Shown here in pieces: positions 36,590-38,600 of a stretch of DNA of 38,600 nt. The translations under genes were made by a program, and so were the position numbers. Positions within the stretch are counted from its first letter, which is position 1, and each line of letters opens with the position of its first letter. The notes under the pieces are model-generated. The model saw nothing but the letters and a program-made list of their open reading frames with translations. It ran no database searches and had not been told where the DNA came from. This DNA comes from Chloroflexota bacterium. GTDB lineage: Bacteria > Chloroflexota > Dehalococcoidia > Lucifugimonadales > UBA3495. The stretch lies in the NCBI GenBank assembly GCA_022566155.1, contig JADFJS010000002.1, positions 1 to 38,600 of the forward strand. Reading direction: 5' to 3'.

Positions 36590-38053
36590 ATGTCCATGCC
36601 CGCCGACAAGCACTCCGGCACGTTGAGTTCCACCACAGGAGGGCGCTGGGGTGAGGTCATGGTGGCAGTTGTCGCCGGCCTAGGCATGTTCCTGGGAGCC
36701 CTGGACATTGCGGTCAACGTCGGATTGCCCTCGATCACCACGGCCTTCAACACCGACCTGGAAACCGTGCAGTGGATCATCGTGTCATTCGTCGCCACCC
36801 GAGCCGGTCTGGTGATGGGCGCGGGCAGCTTCGCCGACCGGTTCGGGTTGCGGGAAGTCTACATCTTTGGCGCATCGGTTTACCTGGTGGCCATGATCTG
36901 CATCGCATTATCGCCCAACCTGGGATCGGTGGTGGGGTTTCGAGTCCTTCAGGCCCTGGGGACCGGGAGCTTGTTCGCCGTCTCCCCGGCCATACTCGTC
37001 AGGCTATTCCCGGCCGAACGGCGTGGGCTTAGCATGGGGTTTGCCACCGCCAGCCAGGCCCTGGGGATGCTGGCCGGCACGCTGGGCGCGGGCCTGCTGG
37101 TGCAGTGGACCGGGTGGCAGGCCGTGTTTTTGGGTAGGATTCCCTTCATCGTTTTGGCGCTGGTGCTCGCCGTCATGTTCCTGGGCCGGGAATCCCGGCC
37201 GAGGCTAAAGGCATCCTTCGACATCGCCGGGGCCACGTTGCTGATGGCCGCTCTCATATGCCTGGTTGTCGGCATGCGGCTGGGGCGTTCCCAAGGGTGG
37301 GACCACCCGGCGGTGCTAACCTTGCTGCCGCTGGCGCCCATACTCCTGGGAATATTCTGGTGGGCCGAGGGGCGAGCCCAGTGGCCGGTGCTGCCCCGGG
37401 AGTTTTTCAGAGTCAGAGGGGTCGTCTTCGCCGGCGCCAGCGTGTTTCTGGTACACCTGGGCGTGTTCGTCATCTGGTTCATCTTTCCCTTTTACGTATC
37501 CGACGGCTTGGGACGGGGACCGTTTACCCTGGGGGCCTTGCTGGCGGTGATGGCCGCCTTCAACGCCGTCTTTTCCGGAGTGGGAGGATGGTTGTGTGAC
37601 AAGGCCGGCACCATGCCCGTGGGGATGTGCGGCCTGATAATGCTAACCTTAGGGTTGGTTTACGTGGGATTCCTCGACAATGATTCCAGCCTGACCCAGG
37701 TAGGCCTTCGCATGGCCGCCGTCGGCGCGGGGATGGGGTTGTTTCAAGCGGCGGCCTACACGTTGATGATGAGCAGCGTTCCCGACCAGCGCTTTGGCAC
37801 GGCGGCCGCCTCTCTTTCCTTGGCCCAGTCTTTCGGCACGGTGCTGTCGGTGGCCGCCATCGGTGGCATCTTCACGCTGATCGAAGACCACCGCCTCGCC
37901 GGCCTCGTGTCGGCAAGCGTCACTACGACCCAGGCGATGGATCTGGCATTCGTGCTGGCCTTCCAGGACGTGTTCCGGCTGGGAGCGGTTTTAGTGGCCC
38001 TGGGCGCCGGCGTTTTCTTGTTCAGCCCCAGGCGGCGGAGGATGGTCCCGTAA
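36590..38053 (+). CDS. MFS transporter, DHA2-like (drug:H+ antiporter) family
   Basis: 'FLGALDIAVNVGLPSITTAFNTDLETVQWIIVSFVATRAGLVMGAGSFADRFGLREVYIFG', multi-TM, 487 aa. Confidence 0.9.
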   Translation: MSMPADKHSGTLSSTTGGRWGEVMVAVVAGLGMFLGALDIAVNVGLPSITTAFNTDLETVQWIIVSFVATRAGLVMGAGSFADRFGLREVYIFGASVYLVAMICIALSPNLGSVVGFRVLQALGTGSLFAVSPAILVRLFPAERRGLSMGFATASQALGMLAGTLGAGLLVQWTGWQAVFLGRIPFIVLALVLAVMFLGRESRPRLKASFDIAGATLLMAALICLVVGMRLGRSQGWDHPAVLTLLPLAPILLGIFWWAEGRAQWPVLPREFFRVRGVVFAGASVFLVHLGVFVIWFIFPFYVSDGLGRGPFTLGALLAVMAAFNAVFSGVGGWLCDKAGTMPVGMCGLIMLTLGLVYVGFLDNDSSLTQVGLRMAAVGAGMGLFQAAAYTLMMSSVPDQRFGTAAASLSLAQSFGTVLSVAAIGGIFTLIEDHRLAGLVSASVTTTQAMDLAFVLAFQDVFRLGAVLVALGAGVFLFSPRRRRMVP

Positions 38054-38171
38054 CGCTGGGCCGATGATCGCTTCAGGATGCCGGTGGTTTTGCCAGGTAA
38101 TCCATCGGCGCATTTCGTCGCGATTCATTGCCTTGACGCCCAATCGGGCCGTTGCTAAACTGCAAGAGCAT

Positions 38172-38212
38172 GGGCGGTTAGCTCAGCTGGTTAGAGCACT
38201 TGCTCGACACGC
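38172..38212 (+). pseudogene. tRNA-Val(GAC)-like 5' half, truncated inside the anticodon stem
   Basis: Acceptor 5' strand GGGCGGT, D-arm GCTC-AGCTGGTTA-GAGC, anticodon arm CTTGC-TCGACAC-GC. The rest of the anticodon stem (expected GCAAG), T-arm and acceptor 3' strand are not found in the remaining sequence. Confidence 0.75.
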
Positions 38213-38279
38213 CTCCCGCTCTTAACGCTGTGCTTCCGTAGCTACAGCCCCCTTTAAAATGTGTCCAGTTATGTTCTCT

Positions 38280-38311
38280 AAAAAAGCCCGCGAATTAATC
38301 GCGGGCTTTTT
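38280..38311 (+). terminator. Rho-independent terminator
   Basis: AAAAAA-GCCCGCG-AATTAAT-CGCGGGC-TTTTT; perfect 7-bp GC stem (8 with A-T) and T5 tail. Confidence 0.92.
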
Positions 38312-38343
38312 GCTAACCAGGCAGTAATCAGGAAAGAAACTAC

Positions 38344-38600
38344 ATGGCACCAGCGACAGTACTCGAACTCGTGGATCGTCTTGAGGATGTGAAAAAGGCA
38401 ATCGGCCAGGCCCAGGCGTCTTTTGGCGCTGATTGGATCTCTAATAGCGATGTTCGCTCGCAGTGGTTCGATGGGGTTTTTAAGTCCCTCATAATTACAC
38501 AAGCCCACCTGCATCTGTATAAGAGCTATCTAGGCGATTACTCATGGTGGCAAACCATTGCACCCAAGATGCCACAGAGCCACATGTCGTGGATTCTGTC
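38344..38600 (+). CDS. Unknown protein, 3' partial (runs off the window)
   Basis: Frame open from ATG 38344 to window end: MAPATVLELVDRLEDVKKAIGQAQASFGADWISNSDVRSQWFDGVFKSLIITQAHLHLYKSYLGDYSWWQTIAPKMPQSHMSWIL...; upstream AGGAAAG. Not listed in the ORF track. Confidence 0.65.
   Translation, partial: MAPATVLELVDRLEDVKKAIGQAQASFGADWISNSDVRSQWFDGVFKSLIITQAHLHLYKSYLGDYSWWQTIAPKMPQSHMSWIL

Noticed and set aside
38213-38262. Possible second degenerate tRNA on the - strand (GGGGGCTGTAGCTACGGAAGCACAGCGTTAAGAGCGGGAGGC)
   Set aside because: The 5' part resembles an acceptor plus D-arm, but I could not form a proper 5-bp anticodon stem or find a T-arm; kept only as a caution for the junction analysis.
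1-38600. CRISPR array, transposase/IS element, or toxin-antitoxin/defence island
   Set aside because: No regularly spaced repeats, cas-like, transposase or defence-like proteins were seen; the repeats found are in-frame protein repeats or short regulatory palindromes.

Overview
The window is a GC-rich bacterial chromosomal segment, probably Chloroflexota and perhaps SAR202/Dehalococcoidia-like (lineage is inference only; no phylogeny was run). Its main features are: (i) an LLM-class oxidoreductase end and a coxS-coxM-coxG-like molybdenum hydroxylase cluster with no large subunit in view; (ii) a near-complete archaellum (archaeal flagellum) operon on the + strand, with archaellin ArlB, an ArlC/D/E-like protein carrying a long disordered repeat region, ArlG, ArlF, ArlH, ArlI, ArlJ and a trailing very acidic orphan ORF; (iii) metabolic genes glmS, a TreT-like glycosyltransferase, a phosphonoacetate-hydrolase-like phosphatase, thrB, lysC and a GT2; (iv) a TPR protein with an elaborate upstream region; (v) a type IV pilus cluster on the - strand, with a VWA/DUF11 tip-like protein, three prepilins, a fused PilM-PilN, PilO, PilC, PilB and a response regulator; (vi) speD, speE, acs and an MFS transporter; (vii) a broken tRNA-Val(GAC) at the right edge, followed by a strong terminator and a start of unrelated-looking coding sequence absent from the ORF track. 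The most notable items are the bacterial archaellum locus with its structured archaellin leader and acidic accessory ORF, the coexistence of archaellum and T4P machines within about 30 kb, the PilM-PilN fusion, and the tRNA junction. All calls come from reading the sequence by eye, without database searches.
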